Positions 22,958 to 31,234 are shown, numbered from the stretch's first letter. The stretch: DNA of 64,000 nt from Kutzneria viridogrisea (GCA_014138725.1 JACJID010000004.1:124001-188000); one strand, 5' to 3'. A program made the numbers and translations. Notes: generated by a model from the letters alone, not told the origin.

Positions 22958-25270
22958 TTAGTGGGGGCGCCAGCGGTCGTGGCGGGTGCCGGGTTGGCCC
23001 TGGCGGATCAGTTCCAGTCGGGGGCGCGGTCCGTCGGTGCGACCGGTCTGCGGCTTGCGGCTGCCCGCGGCGAACTGCGGCGGCCAGCGCACGGCGGGCC
23101 CGGAATAGCCCTGTTCGGCGGCGGCGTGCAGGGTCCAGTGCGGGTCGTACAGGTGCGGCCTGCCCAGCGCGCACAGGTCGGCCCGCCCGGCGAGGATGAT
23201 CGAGTTGACGTCGTCGTGCGAGGAGATGGCGCCGACCGCGATGGTGGCGATGTCCACCTCGTTGCGGATCCGGTCGGCGAACGGGGTCTGGTAGCTGCGG
23301 CCGAATGCGGGCCGCTCCTGCGGGGTGACCTGGCCGGTGGACACGTCGATGGCGTCGGCACCGGCCAGCGCGAAGGCCTCGGCGATGCGCACGGAGTCCG
23401 CCGCGGTGGTGCCGCCGTCCACCCAGTCGGTGGCCGAGATGCGCACGGTCATCGGCTTGTGCGCGGGCCACACCTGGCGGACCGCGGCGAACACCTCGAC
23501 CGGGAACCGCAGGCGCGCCTCCAGGCTGCCCCCGTACCGGTCGGTGCGCTGGTTGGTCACCGGGGACAGGAAGCTGGACAGCAGGTAGCCGTGTGCGCAG
23601 TGCAGTTCGAGCAGGTCGAAACCGGCCTGCTCGGCCTTGATCGCGGCGTCCACGAACTGCGCGCGGATCTCCACCAGGTCGTTGGCGGTCAGCTCGCGCG
23701 GCACCTGGTTGACCCCGGGCCGGTAGGCCAGCGCGGAGGGGGCGACCAGTTCCCAGTTGCCCTCCGGCAGCGGCTGGTCGATGCCCTCCCACATGAGCCT
23801 GGTCGAACCCTTGCGGCCGGAGTGTCCCAATTGGACACCGATGGCAGCGTCACTGCCCGAGTGCACGAAATCGGTGATCCGGCGCCAGGCCCGCACGTGC
23901 TCGGGCCGGTACAGGCCCGCGCAGCCAGGGGTGATCCGTCCGGTGTCGCTGACGCACACCATCTCGGTCATCACCAACCCGGCACCGCCCAGCGCCTTGC
24001 TCCCGAGGTGCACCAGGTGGAAGTCGCCGGGCGCGCCGTCCACGGCGGAGTACATGTCCATTGCGGACACCACTACCCTGTTGCGCAGTTCCAGCTCCCG
24101 CAGGTGGAACGGGGTGAACATCGGCGGTGTGTCCGGATCGGACACCGAGGCCACGAACTCCGGGTCGCGCAGGCGCAGGTTGTCGTAGGTGACGCGCCGA
24201 CTCCGCGTGAGCAGGTTGAAGGCGAACCGCTTCGGCTCCTGCTGGGTGTACCGGCCGAGGTCCTCGAACCACTCCAGGCTCGCCTGCGCGGCGCGCTGTG
24301 TGCTGAGCACGACCGGTTGCCGTTCCTGTTCGTAGGCGGCCAGCGCGGTCGGCAGGTCGGGCTGCTCGTGCAGGCAGGCGGCCAGCGCCAGCGCGTCCTC
24401 CATGGCCAGCTTCGTGCCCGAACCGATCGAGAAGTGCGCCGTGTGCGCGGCATCGCCGAGCAGCACCACGTTGCCGGTGTGCCAGGTCTGCGTGCGCACG
24501 GTGCTGAAGTTGATCCACTTGGAGTTGTTCGGCACCAGCTCGTGGCCGTCCAGGACCTCGGCGAACAGCTCCTGGCACGCCCGCACGCTGACCAGGTCGC
24601 TGCGACCGGGCGGCAGGTCGGGCGCGTGGAACCCGGCACGGCGCCACACCCGGTCGTGCATCTCCACGATGAACGTGCTCATCTTCGCGTCGAACGGGTA
24701 GCCATGGATCTGCATGACACCAAAAGGCGTCCGCAGAACGTGGAACTTGAACGAGTCGAAGACCAGGTCGGTGCCCAGCCACATGAACTTGCAGTGCCTT
24801 GTGTCCACAGTGGGCTGGAACCGGTCGGCGAGCGCGGACCTGGTGCCGCTGTTCACCCCGTCGGCGGCGAGCACGAGATCATGGTTGGCGCGCAACAGGT
24901 CCAGGTCGGGGGCCACGGAGTTGAAGTGCAGCAGCACGCCGAGGTCCGCGCACCGTTCCTGGAGCACCTGCAACAGGCGCTTGCGGCTGATCGCGGCGAA
25001 CCCGTTGCCGCCACAGGTGATCACCTCGCCGCGGAAGTGCACGTCGATGTCGTCCCAGCGGGCGAACTCGGCGGAGATCCGCTTGTAGACCACGGGATCG
25101 CCGTGCTCGATGCCGCCCAGGGTCTCGTCGGAGAGCACCACGCCGAAGCCGAAGGTGTCGTCGGCCGCGTTGCGCTCCCACACGGTGATCTCGTGCGTGG
25201 GATCGAGCTGTTTCATCAGCGCCGCGAAGTACAGCGCTCCCGGACCGCCGCCGACACAAGCGATGCGCAT
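22958..25270 (-). CDS. Fused anthraniloyl-CoA monooxygenase/reductase (ACMR)
   Basis: 770 residues from ATG 25270 with SD GAGGAGG. The N-terminal half is a flavin monooxygenase (CVGGGPGALYFAALMK; GDAAHTAHFSIGSGTKLAME). The C-terminal half (about 395-770) is an Old Yellow Enzyme TIM barrel (GHSGRKGS; LLELHCAHGYLLSSFLSPVT; RTDRYGGSLEARLRFPVEVF). This exact fusion is 2-aminobenzoyl-CoA monooxygenase/reductase, which hydroxylates and then reduces the ring of 2-aminobenzoyl-CoA. It is often annotated as bifunctional salicylyl-CoA 5-hydroxylase/oxidoreductase. It is last in an ECH-ACAD-ACMR operon driven by the promoter at 27250. Confidence 0.88.
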   Translation of the reverse strand: MRIACVGGGPGALYFAALMKQLDPTHEITVWERNAADDTFGFGVVLSDETLGGIEHGDPVVYKRISAEFARWDDIDVHFRGEVITCGGNGFAAISRKRLLQVLQERCADLGVLLHFNSVAPDLDLLRANHDLVLAADGVNSGTRSALADRFQPTVDTRHCKFMWLGTDLVFDSFKFHVLRTPFGVMQIHGYPFDAKMSTFIVEMHDRVWRRAGFHAPDLPPGRSDLVSVRACQELFAEVLDGHELVPNNSKWINFSTVRTQTWHTGNVVLLGDAAHTAHFSIGSGTKLAMEDALALAACLHEQPDLPTALAAYEQERQPVVLSTQRAAQASLEWFEDLGRYTQQEPKRFAFNLLTRSRRVTYDNLRLRDPEFVASVSDPDTPPMFTPFHLRELELRNRVVVSAMDMYSAVDGAPGDFHLVHLGSKALGGAGLVMTEMVCVSDTGRITPGCAGLYRPEHVRAWRRITDFVHSGSDAAIGVQLGHSGRKGSTRLMWEGIDQPLPEGNWELVAPSALAYRPGVNQVPRELTANDLVEIRAQFVDAAIKAEQAGFDLLELHCAHGYLLSSFLSPVTNQRTDRYGGSLEARLRFPVEVFAAVRQVWPAHKPMTVRISATDWVDGGTTAADSVRIAEAFALAGADAIDVSTGQVTPQERPAFGRSYQTPFADRIRNEVDIATIAVGAISSHDDVNSIILAGRADLCALGRPHLYDPHWTLHAAAEQGYSGPAVRWPPQFAAGSRKPQTGRTDGPRPRLELIRQGQPGTRHDRWRPH

Positions 25271-25280
25271 GCCCGCCTCC

Positions 25281-26396
25281 TCAGCCGTACAGCGCCCTGG
25301 CGATGATCGTGCGTTGCACCTCGGACGCGCCCTCGTAGATGCGTGGTGCACGCACCTCGCGGTACAGGTGTTCCAGCCGGTGACCGCGTTGCAGGGCGCG
25401 GGCCCCGTGCACCTGGATCGCCGTGTCCACGGCCAGTTGCGCGGTCTCGGTGGCCATCAGCTTGGCCATGGCCGACTTCGCGGCGACCTGCTCCTCGCCC
25501 CGGTCGTAGGCGCTCGCGGCGGCGTAGACCAGCAACCGGGACGCCTCCAGCCGGGTCGCGACCTCGGCCAGCGGGTGGGACACGGCTTGCAGGTCCTTCA
25601 ACGGGGCGCCGAAGGCGTTGCGCTCGGCGGTGTGCGCCACCGCGAGGTCCAGCGCGGCCTGTGCCATGCCGACGGCGAACGCGCCGACGCTGGGCCGGAA
25701 CAGGTTCAGCGTGCCCATGGCCACGCGGAAGCCGCGGTCCAGCTCACCGAGCAGGTCCCCGGGGCCGACCGGAACGCCGTCGAAGCGCAGGCGTCCGATC
25801 GGGTGTGGCGCCAGCAGGTCGAGGTGCTCGCCGGTGAGCCCGGGCCGGTCCGCCGGTACCAGGAAGGCGCTGACACCGCGGGCGCCCGCCTCCGGGGTGG
25901 TGCGGGCGAAGACGGTGTAGAAGTCGGCCTCCGGCGCGTTGGAGATCCACACCTTCTCGCCGGTCAGCCGCCAGCCCGCGCCATCGGGCTCGGCGGCCAG
26001 TTCCAGTGCCGCCGCGTCGGAGCCCGCGGCGGGTTCGGTCAGCGCGAAGGCGGCGACCGCCTCACCCGCGGCGACGGCGGGCACCCAGCGGCTGATCTGC
26101 TCATCCTGCCCGGATTGCACGACCGGGTAGGTGCCCAGTCCCTGCAACGCCAACGCGGTTTCGGCCTCGGTGCACTCCTGGGCCAGCGCTTCGCGCAGCA
26201 GGCACAGGTCGAGCGCGGCCACCTGCCGCTCGCCGGGGAACAGCCGCGCGAGCAGCCCGTGCTCGCCCAGGGCCTTGACCAGCGGGCGGTTGACCGCGCC
26301 CTCGGCGCCCTGCTCGGCGAGCGGGCGCAGTTCGGTGCGGGCCAGTTCGCGGACCCGCCCGGTGAGGGTCCGCTGCTCGGCGGTGAGGGCGAACAT
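25281..26396 (-). CDS. Acyl-CoA dehydrogenase
   Basis: 371 residues. Typical ACAD layout: N-terminal helical domain, FAD/substrate segment AAFALTEPAAGSDAA, beta-domain with GEKVWISNAP, and C-terminal helices with ARNAFG-like ERNAFGAPLKDLQAVSHPLA and IQVHGARALQRG, ending IYEGASEVQRTIIARALY, where the Glu is the usual catalytic base. It oxidises a CoA thioester, passing electrons to ETF. It starts 1 nt after the enoyl-CoA hydratase stop. In the 2-aminobenzoyl-CoA pathway it fits the AbmD-like dehydrogenation step; the precise substrate is inferred. Confidence 0.88.
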   Translation of the reverse strand: MFALTAEQRTLTGRVRELARTELRPLAEQGAEGAVNRPLVKALGEHGLLARLFPGERQVAALDLCLLREALAQECTEAETALALQGLGTYPVVQSGQDEQISRWVPAVAAGEAVAAFALTEPAAGSDAAALELAAEPDGAGWRLTGEKVWISNAPEADFYTVFARTTPEAGARGVSAFLVPADRPGLTGEHLDLLAPHPIGRLRFDGVPVGPGDLLGELDRGFRVAMGTLNLFRPSVGAFAVGMAQAALDLAVAHTAERNAFGAPLKDLQAVSHPLAEVATRLEASRLLVYAAASAYDRGEEQVAAKSAMAKLMATETAQLAVDTAIQVHGARALQRGHRLEHLYREVRAPRIYEGASEVQRTIIARALYG

Positions 26397-26397
26397 G

Positions 26398-27225
26398 TCA
26401 GCGGCCCTGCCACTTTGGCGGACGCTTGGCGTTGAAGGCCGCGTGGAACTCCCGGTAATCCTCGGTGTTCATCAGCAGGGCCTGGGTCATCGCCTCCAAC
26501 TCCAGGGCACCGGACAGGCTCATGTCCAGTTCCTTGGTGAGCAACGCCTTGGTCTGCGCGTAGGCCTGGAACGGGCCCTCGGCCAGGCGCCTGGCCAGCT
26601 TGTCGGTGGCGGCGTCCAGGTCCTCCGGCTCGACCAGCTCGCTGACCAGGCCGTACCGGTCGGCTTCCTCGGCGGGCAGCGAGTCGCCCAGCATGAGCAG
26701 CTTGGTGGCCCGCCCGAGCCCGACCAGGCGGGGCAACAGGTAGGCCGCGCCCATGTCGGCCCCGCTGAGCCCGACCTTGGTGAACAGGAACGCGAACTTG
26801 GCGGTCCTGGCCACCACCCGGAAGTCGGCGGCCAGTGCGAGCACCGAGCCCGCACCGGCCGCCGTGCCCTGGATCGAGGCGATCACCGGGATCGGGCACT
26901 CGCGCAGCCCGCGGATGACCTCGCCGGTCATCCGGGTGAAGGCCAGCAACTGGTCCGGGGCCATGTCCAGGGTCTCGCCGATGATCTCGTTGACGTCCCC
27001 GCCCGAGCAGAACGAGCGGCCCTGGCCGCGCAGTACCAGCACGCGGGTGTCGCCCCGGTGCGGCAGCTCGGTCAGCAGGTCGCGCAGGTCGGCGTAGGAC
27101 TGGAAGGTCAGCGCGTTGAGCTTGTCGGGCCGGTCCAGGGTCACCGTGGCGACCCCGTCCGCGCGCTCGACCTGGAAGTGCCGCCAGTCCTCGGTGAACG
27201 GCACGGAACCTCGGAACCCGCTCAT
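26398..27225 (-). CDS. Enoyl-CoA hydratase/isomerase family protein
   Basis: 275 residues of crotonase fold: VATVTLDRPDKLNALTFQSY, oxyanion-hole segment SFCSGGDVNEI, and GTAAGAGSVLALAADFRVV followed by FAFLFTKVGLSGADMGAAYL. One catalytic Glu of classical hydratases is replaced in this region (SGADMG), so isomerase or ring hydrolase chemistry is possible. First gene of the ECH-ACAD-ACMR operon; its promoter overlaps the end of the upstream hydroxylase gene and carries the PaaX-type operator. Confidence 0.87.
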   Translation of the reverse strand: MSGFRGSVPFTEDWRHFQVERADGVATVTLDRPDKLNALTFQSYADLRDLLTELPHRGDTRVLVLRGQGRSFCSGGDVNEIIGETLDMAPDQLLAFTRMTGEVIRGLRECPIPVIASIQGTAAGAGSVLALAADFRVVARTAKFAFLFTKVGLSGADMGAAYLLPRLVGLGRATKLLMLGDSLPAEEADRYGLVSELVEPEDLDAATDKLARRLAEGPFQAYAQTKALLTKELDMSLSGALELEAMTQALLMNTEDYREFHAAFNAKRPPKWQGR

Positions 27226-27233
27226 GCTCCGAC

Positions 27234-27262
27234 GGTATCACGCATCAATGACGGTCGTCACG
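27234..27262 (-). promoter_or_regulatory. ECH-operon promoter with PaaX-type operator
   Basis: Read on the minus strand, TGATAC (27239-27234) lies 9 nt before ATG 27225, and a GTGACG-like -35 about 15 bp upstream sits inside TGACGACCGTCA (27260-27249). That is the third TGAC-N4-GTCA site in the window. It overlaps the stop codon of the preceding hydroxylase gene. Confidence 0.5.
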
Positions 27263-28661
27263 AGTGCGATATACCGAACCAGCGGGTGAGCTGTTCGCGC
27301 AGCGGCTCGGCATCCCCGCTGCGCCAGGCGATCTGACCGTCCGGGCGGACCAGCAGCGCGCGGTCCGAGACCTGCTCGCACCGGCCGGTGACCACCTCCA
27401 CCCGATCCGACCAGCCCTCGGCGACGGCCCGCAGCCCCGGGTCGTCGGCCAGGTCGAGCAGCAGGCCGCGTCCGGTGCGTTGCAACTCGCCGACCCGAGG
27501 TCCCCCGTCCAGGGAGAGATCCGGACAGAACGGTCCGAGGTCGAGATCGCCCATCGCGGCGGTCAGCCACCGGTTGGCGTCCTCGTGGTCGAGCAGGCCG
27601 CTGACCACGTCCCGCAACGCGCTCACGTGCGGGCCGGGGCTGAGCAGGGCCACCGAGGCGCGTTGCAGTTCCAGTGCGCGGGCGGCCACCGGGTGCCGCT
27701 CGACGGTGTAGGTGTCGAGCAGGTCCGCACCGGCGAGCCCGCGCGCGACCGCGGCGAGCTTCCAGCCCAGGTTCACCGCGTCGCACAGGCCGAGTCGCAG
27801 CCCCGGCCCACCCCACGGCGAGTGCACGTGTGCCGCGTCCCCGGCGAGCAGCACCCGGCCCCTCCGGTACGAGTCGGCCTGGCGGGCGTTGTCGGTGAAC
27901 CGGGTGACGGCCCGCACCTCGGTGACCTGCACCTGCGTGCCACTGAGCCTGCGCAGGCTGCGTTGCAGCTCCTCCCTGGTGATCTCGCTGTCACGGTGGG
28001 GCGGCGGCCCGTCGAACTCCAGGGTCATGACGCGTCCCGGCATCGGGCCGTGCACGAGCAGCCCGTGCTCCTTGCGGAACCAGCCGTGCGGGTGGAACTC
28101 CGGGTCGTCCAGTTCGACCACCGCCTGGTAGCCGGTGCTGATCCCGTCCGTGCCGGGGAAGCCGAACCCGGCGAGCTTGCGCACCGAACTGCGACCCCCG
28201 TCGCAGCCGACGATCCAGTCCGCGTCCAGCTCGTACCGGCCATCGGGTCCCTGCACGGTGCCGAGGTCGATCAGAGTGTGACCGCGCCTGAGGTCCACAC
28301 CGAGTTCGACAGCACGGGCGGCGAGGTCGGCCTCCAGCTGCTGCTGCGGAATCATCACCGTGCCAGGACCGCCGGTGAGCACGAACATGCCCGCGAAGTG
28401 GCCCGCGCCCGGTTTTCCCTTGGCCAGCAAGCTGTCCGGGTGCACTGGTCGCGGCGTGAACGGCCACGCCCCGGCGTCGGGCGGGGTGAGCCCGCGCCGG
28501 TCCAGCAGCTCCGCACCGCGTCCCGTGACGGCACCCGCCTTGGGCCTGCGGTCGATCTCGGTCAGCCGTTCCAGCACGATCGGTCGCACGTGGTTGAGCG
28601 CGAGCTCGCAGGCCAGCATCAGCCCGACGGGGCCGCCTCCCACGACCACCACCGAGCTCAT
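27258..28661 (-). CDS. FAD-dependent aromatic hydroxylase 1
   Basis: 467 residues from ATG 28661 (ATGA overlap with the gene upstream). It has the three flavoprotein hydroxylase fingerprints: VVVVGGGPVGLMLACEL, the DG motif IVGCDGGRSSVRKLAG, and GRVLLAGDAAHVHSPWGGPG. The C-terminal thioredoxin-like domain ends LLVRPDGQIAWRSG, as in polyketide hydroxylases and rifampicin monooxygenases. It uses NAD(P)H and O2 to hydroxylate a phenolic compound. It is about 40 percent similar by eye to the next gene, so the two arose by duplication. Controlled with it by PadR. Confidence 0.85.
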   Translation of the reverse strand: MSSVVVVGGGPVGLMLACELALNHVRPIVLERLTEIDRRPKAGAVTGRGAELLDRRGLTPPDAGAWPFTPRPVHPDSLLAKGKPGAGHFAGMFVLTGGPGTVMIPQQQLEADLAARAVELGVDLRRGHTLIDLGTVQGPDGRYELDADWIVGCDGGRSSVRKLAGFGFPGTDGISTGYQAVVELDDPEFHPHGWFRKEHGLLVHGPMPGRVMTLEFDGPPPHRDSEITREELQRSLRRLSGTQVQVTEVRAVTRFTDNARQADSYRRGRVLLAGDAAHVHSPWGGPGLRLGLCDAVNLGWKLAAVARGLAGADLLDTYTVERHPVAARALELQRASVALLSPGPHVSALRDVVSGLLDHEDANRWLTAAMGDLDLGPFCPDLSLDGGPRVGELQRTGRGLLLDLADDPGLRAVAEGWSDRVEVVTGRCEQVSDRALLVRPDGQIAWRSGDAEPLREQLTRWFGISHS

Positions 28662-30106
28662 GCCGCACACACCGCCGGGGCACCGAACCAGCGGGCGAGC
28701 GAGTCGGTCAGCGGTCCGGGCTGGTGCGTGTTCCCGGTGGCGAGCCAAGCCGTGTAGCCGTCCGGCCGGATCAACAGCGCCGACAGTCCCGTGTCGTCCA
28801 CAGTGGACGCATGAACCAGGTCGATCCGGTCCAGCCAGGGCGTGACCTGCTGCGTACCCGCGAAGTCGAGCAGCACGCCGCGTCCGCCGTGCAGCAGGCG
28901 GGACAGGGTGGTCGGTCGTCCGTCGACGAGCAGGTCCAGGTTCGGCGCGAGCCTGCCCAACCACGGGTGTGCGTCCTCGACCGGGGCGCCCATGTCGTAC
29001 CGGGTCTCCACGCCGGTGGCCAGCTCCGCCAGGTATCTCCGCACCTGGCCCAGCTCCCCCAGCTCGGCGAACAGTTCCCGGACCGGGGCGAACCGGCTGT
29101 CCGTAGCGCCAAGCACGGCCTGCGCCTGGGTGTGCAGCAGGACGCGGGCACCGGCGGCGTGCCGCTCGCTGTGGTAGGTGTCCAGCAGGTCAGGTGAGAC
29201 CTCACCGCGCAGCACCGCGGCGAGCTTCCAGCCGAGGTTCGTGGCGTCGGCCAGCGCCAGGTTCACGCCCTGGGCGCCTGCGGGCGGATGGATGTGCGCG
29301 GCGTCGCCCGCGAGCAGAACACGACCGCTGCGGTACGCGTCTGCCTGCCGTGCGGCGTCACTGAAGCGCCCGATCCAGATCGGGTCGGTCAGCTCCACGT
29401 GCCTGCCCAGGTTGTGGTCCACAATGGACTGCAACTCGGCGAGGGTCGGCTCCTCCGTGCGCTCGGTCACCGGGTCGTCCACGAGCACGCGCACGTAGCC
29501 AGGTCGCGGGATCACCACGACAGTCCCGTTCGGACCGTTGTTCACACCGAAGGACATCGCACCGAAGTCGGTGGGCACGACGTCACCGAGCAGCCAGTGG
29601 TTGGCCGCATCCGTACCGGGGAACGGGATCCGCGCCAGCTTGCGCACCGTACTGCGCGAGCCGTCGCAGCCGACGAGCCAGCGCGCGGTCAGCTCTCCGT
29701 CGTTGATCGTCACGCTCTCGCCGTCCTGCTGGAAGGCGCGCAGCTCGTGTCCGCGCAGGACAGTCACCCCCAGCTCGATGGCACGCTGCTCGAGCAGCTC
29801 CTCGACGCGGGTCTGCGCGATGCCGAGCGTGTACGGGTGATCCCAGCCCAACTGCGTGAGGTCGATCGGGGTGGCCAAACCCCCGAAGCTCGTCACCGGA
29901 ACCTTCGGCCCCTCGGCCAGGAACCGCTCGGCAAGTCCGCGCCGGTCCAGCAGGTCCAGGCTGCGCGCGTTGAGGTTGAACCCCCGGCAGAACGGGGACC
30001 GCTGCTCCGCACGCTCCAGCACCACCACGTCGGCACCAGCCACTGCCAGCTCGCAGGCCAGCATCAGCCCGGCAGGTCCGGCCCCGACGACCACCACATC
30101 CCTCAC
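28658..30106 (-). CDS. FAD-dependent aromatic hydroxylase 2
   Basis: 482 residues from GTG 30106 (GTGA overlap with padR). Motifs: VVVVGAGPAGLMLACELAVA, VGCDGSRSTVRKLARIPFPG and GRVLLAGDAAHIHPPAGAQG, with a C-terminal DDTGLSALLIRPDGYTAWLA thioredoxin-like domain. Same family as the downstream gene (tetracycline/rifampicin-type and polyketide hydroxylases). The GAQGVN form, unlike the GGPGLR of its neighbour, is the commoner type. PadR-hydroxylase-hydroxylase is a tight three-gene operon, suggesting a sensed phenolic antibiotic or aromatic acid as substrate. Confidence 0.85.
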   Translation of the reverse strand: MRDVVVVGAGPAGLMLACELAVAGADVVVLERAEQRSPFCRGFNLNARSLDLLDRRGLAERFLAEGPKVPVTSFGGLATPIDLTQLGWDHPYTLGIAQTRVEELLEQRAIELGVTVLRGHELRAFQQDGESVTINDGELTARWLVGCDGSRSTVRKLARIPFPGTDAANHWLLGDVVPTDFGAMSFGVNNGPNGTVVVIPRPGYVRVLVDDPVTERTEEPTLAELQSIVDHNLGRHVELTDPIWIGRFSDAARQADAYRSGRVLLAGDAAHIHPPAGAQGVNLALADATNLGWKLAAVLRGEVSPDLLDTYHSERHAAGARVLLHTQAQAVLGATDSRFAPVRELFAELGELGQVRRYLAELATGVETRYDMGAPVEDAHPWLGRLAPNLDLLVDGRPTTLSRLLHGGRGVLLDFAGTQQVTPWLDRIDLVHASTVDDTGLSALLIRPDGYTAWLATGNTHQPGPLTDSLARWFGAPAVCAA

Positions 30107-30708
30107 TGCTCCCCCTCCGGTGTCCAGGTCCACGCCTCGTCCGTCGGCCACAGCAGCGTGCCGTCGGCGATCTCCTCGATCGTTGCGCCGATCCAGTCCA
30201 ACTCGGCCCGCGCCATGCTCAGCGCGTACTCGACCTCGATCATGAACAGTCGCGGCGTGCCGCGGTCCTCCAGCACCGCACGCAGCACCTCCTCGCTCTT
30301 CGCGATGTGCTCGCGCACGTGGCCCGCGCGCTCGCTCAGCGCGTCGATCGCCTGCGGCTTGGGCAGCGCTCCGAGGTAGGTCACCGCCGCCACGAACTTC
30401 GGGTACTCGTTGATCGGCACCCGCAGGAGTTCGTCAACCCACCGGACGAACTCCGCCCGGCCGAGATCGGTCTGCTGGTAGATCGTGCGCTCGGGCCGCT
30501 TGCCGTCCTTGACCACCTCGCGCTCGCCGATCCAGCCCTCGCGCTCCAGCGCCTGGACCACGTCGTACAGCGAGCCGTTGGTGATCTTGAAGCTGCCTCC
30601 CTTGTAGCGCTCCTTGAGCGTCACCCCGATCTCGTACGGGTGCATGGGCCGCTCCAGCAGCAGGCCGAGCACGGCCAGTGCCAGCGGGTTGCTGATCTTG
30701 CGCTTCAC
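30103..30708 (-). CDS. PadR-family transcriptional regulator
   Basis: 201 residues from GTG 30708, preceded by GGGAG. The N-terminal winged helix reads LALAVLGLLLERPMHPYEIG ... ITNGSLYDVVQALEREGWI, diagnostic for PadR. The C-terminal half is a long helical dimerisation domain (RAGHVREHIAKSEEVLRAVL), as in the larger PadR subfamily. A perfect 16-bp palindrome covers its -10 (TATAGT). It overlaps the first hydroxylase by 4 nt and must regulate it. PadR repressors are released by phenolic acids or drugs. Confidence 0.9.
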   Translation of the reverse strand: MKRKISNPLALAVLGLLLERPMHPYEIGVTLKERYKGGSFKITNGSLYDVVQALEREGWIGEREVVKDGKRPERTIYQQTDLGRAEFVRWVDELLRVPINEYPKFVAAVTYLGALPKPQAIDALSERAGHVREHIAKSEEVLRAVLEDRGTPRLFMIEVEYALSMARAELDWIGATIEEIADGTLLWPTDEAWTWTPEGEQ

Positions 30709-30721
30709 AGTCGCTCCCAAC

Positions 30722-30740
30722 TAGTCGGCGCCGACTATAC
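30722..30740 (-). promoter_or_regulatory. PadR promoter and 16-bp palindromic operator
   Basis: TAGTCGGCGCCGACTA (30722-30737) is perfectly self-complementary and overlaps TATAGT, the minus-strand -10 (30739-30734). Autorepression of the padR-hydroxylase operon is the likely role. Confidence 0.65.
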
Positions 30741-30796
30741 GGGAGCGGGTAGGTGGGTGACTAGGGGGTGGGGGCGTGCCGGGGGTGCGGGGTGTC
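30741..30796. other. G-rich spacer upstream of padR
   Basis: A run of G-rich tracts (GGGGGTGGGGG and neighbours) on the plus strand, between the padR promoter and the inverted repeat. No gene is seen. The G-tracts could form quadruplexes. Confidence 0.3.
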
Positions 30797-30914
30797 GGGG
30801 TGGTTTTGTCTGGGTCCCCTGGCGATGGGCGGTAATCGGGAGTCGGGGCGTGGAATGCCGCCCCGATTTCGCCGGGCAGCGTAGCCCATCGCCTCCCCCA
30901 GAAAAAACCACCCC
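30797..30914. repeat. Long imperfect inverted repeat with internal hairpin
   Basis: The left arm (30797-30830, GGGGTGGTTTTGTCTGGG ... GGCGATGGGC) is the near-complement of the right arm (30884-30914, GCCCATCGCC ... AAAAAACCACCCC). The 53-bp loop contains a 7-bp hairpin, CGGGGCG/CGCCCCG (30844-30865). This could be a structured RNA, a terminator-like element or a miniature inverted-repeat element. No coding capacity. Confidence 0.55.
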
Positions 30915-30960
30915 TGGGGTTTGGTGATTGTTGGCGGCCGCCCCTTTTTCCGCTCTTCTG

Positions 30961-31220
30961 TGTCCGGGATTCGGTGCCGCGAGGCGCGCGTTCATCGCCA
31001 CTCTTTGCGGGCGGCAATTGGCTGCCCTTTTTCGCCCGTTCGTGTCCGGCATTCGGTCCCACGAGGTCTGTGCGCCCATCGCCTCTCTTCATGTCCGGCA
31101 ATCGCCCCACTTTCACTCTTCCGCGTCGACTATTCGGCGCCGCGAGGCGCGCGCGCCCATCGTCACTCTTCGCGGACGGCAATCGGTCACCATTTCATCC
31201 TTTCGTGTCGGTCATTCGGA
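30961..31220. repeat. 82-bp tandem repeats, three copies plus a partial fourth
   Basis: Units begin at about 30961, 31043, 31124 and 31206, a period of 81-82 bp. Each starts (T/C)GTC-N3-(G/A/C)ATTCGG and contains a GAGGyGyGyG-like segment, an ATCGyCwCTCTT block and a GGCAATyGG block. Copies are clearly diverged but collinear. The period is not a multiple of three. The array ends 14 bp before the start of the DUF222-HNH gene. Confidence 0.75.
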
Positions 31221-31234
31221 GTAGAATTGGTGGC

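Noticed and set aside
22862-25306. A very long plus-strand open frame opposite the anthraniloyl-CoA monooxygenase
   Set aside because: It is the antisense shadow of a high-GC gene. Its translation is Val/Gly/His/Gln-rich with no domain, while the minus strand carries clear flavoprotein and OYE motifs.
30741-30796. G-tracts as a functional quadruplex
   Set aside because: Runs of G are common at this base composition and nothing else supports a function.
30721-31182. Minus-strand frames with repetitive basic protein across the tandem repeats
   Set aside because: They arise from the 82-bp repeats and contain no recognisable domain. The period breaks the codon phase, so the apparent protein repeats are artefacts.
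30961-31220. The tandem repeats as a CRISPR array
   Set aside because: The whole unit is repeated and diverged with no constant repeat/variable spacer structure, and no cas genes are present.
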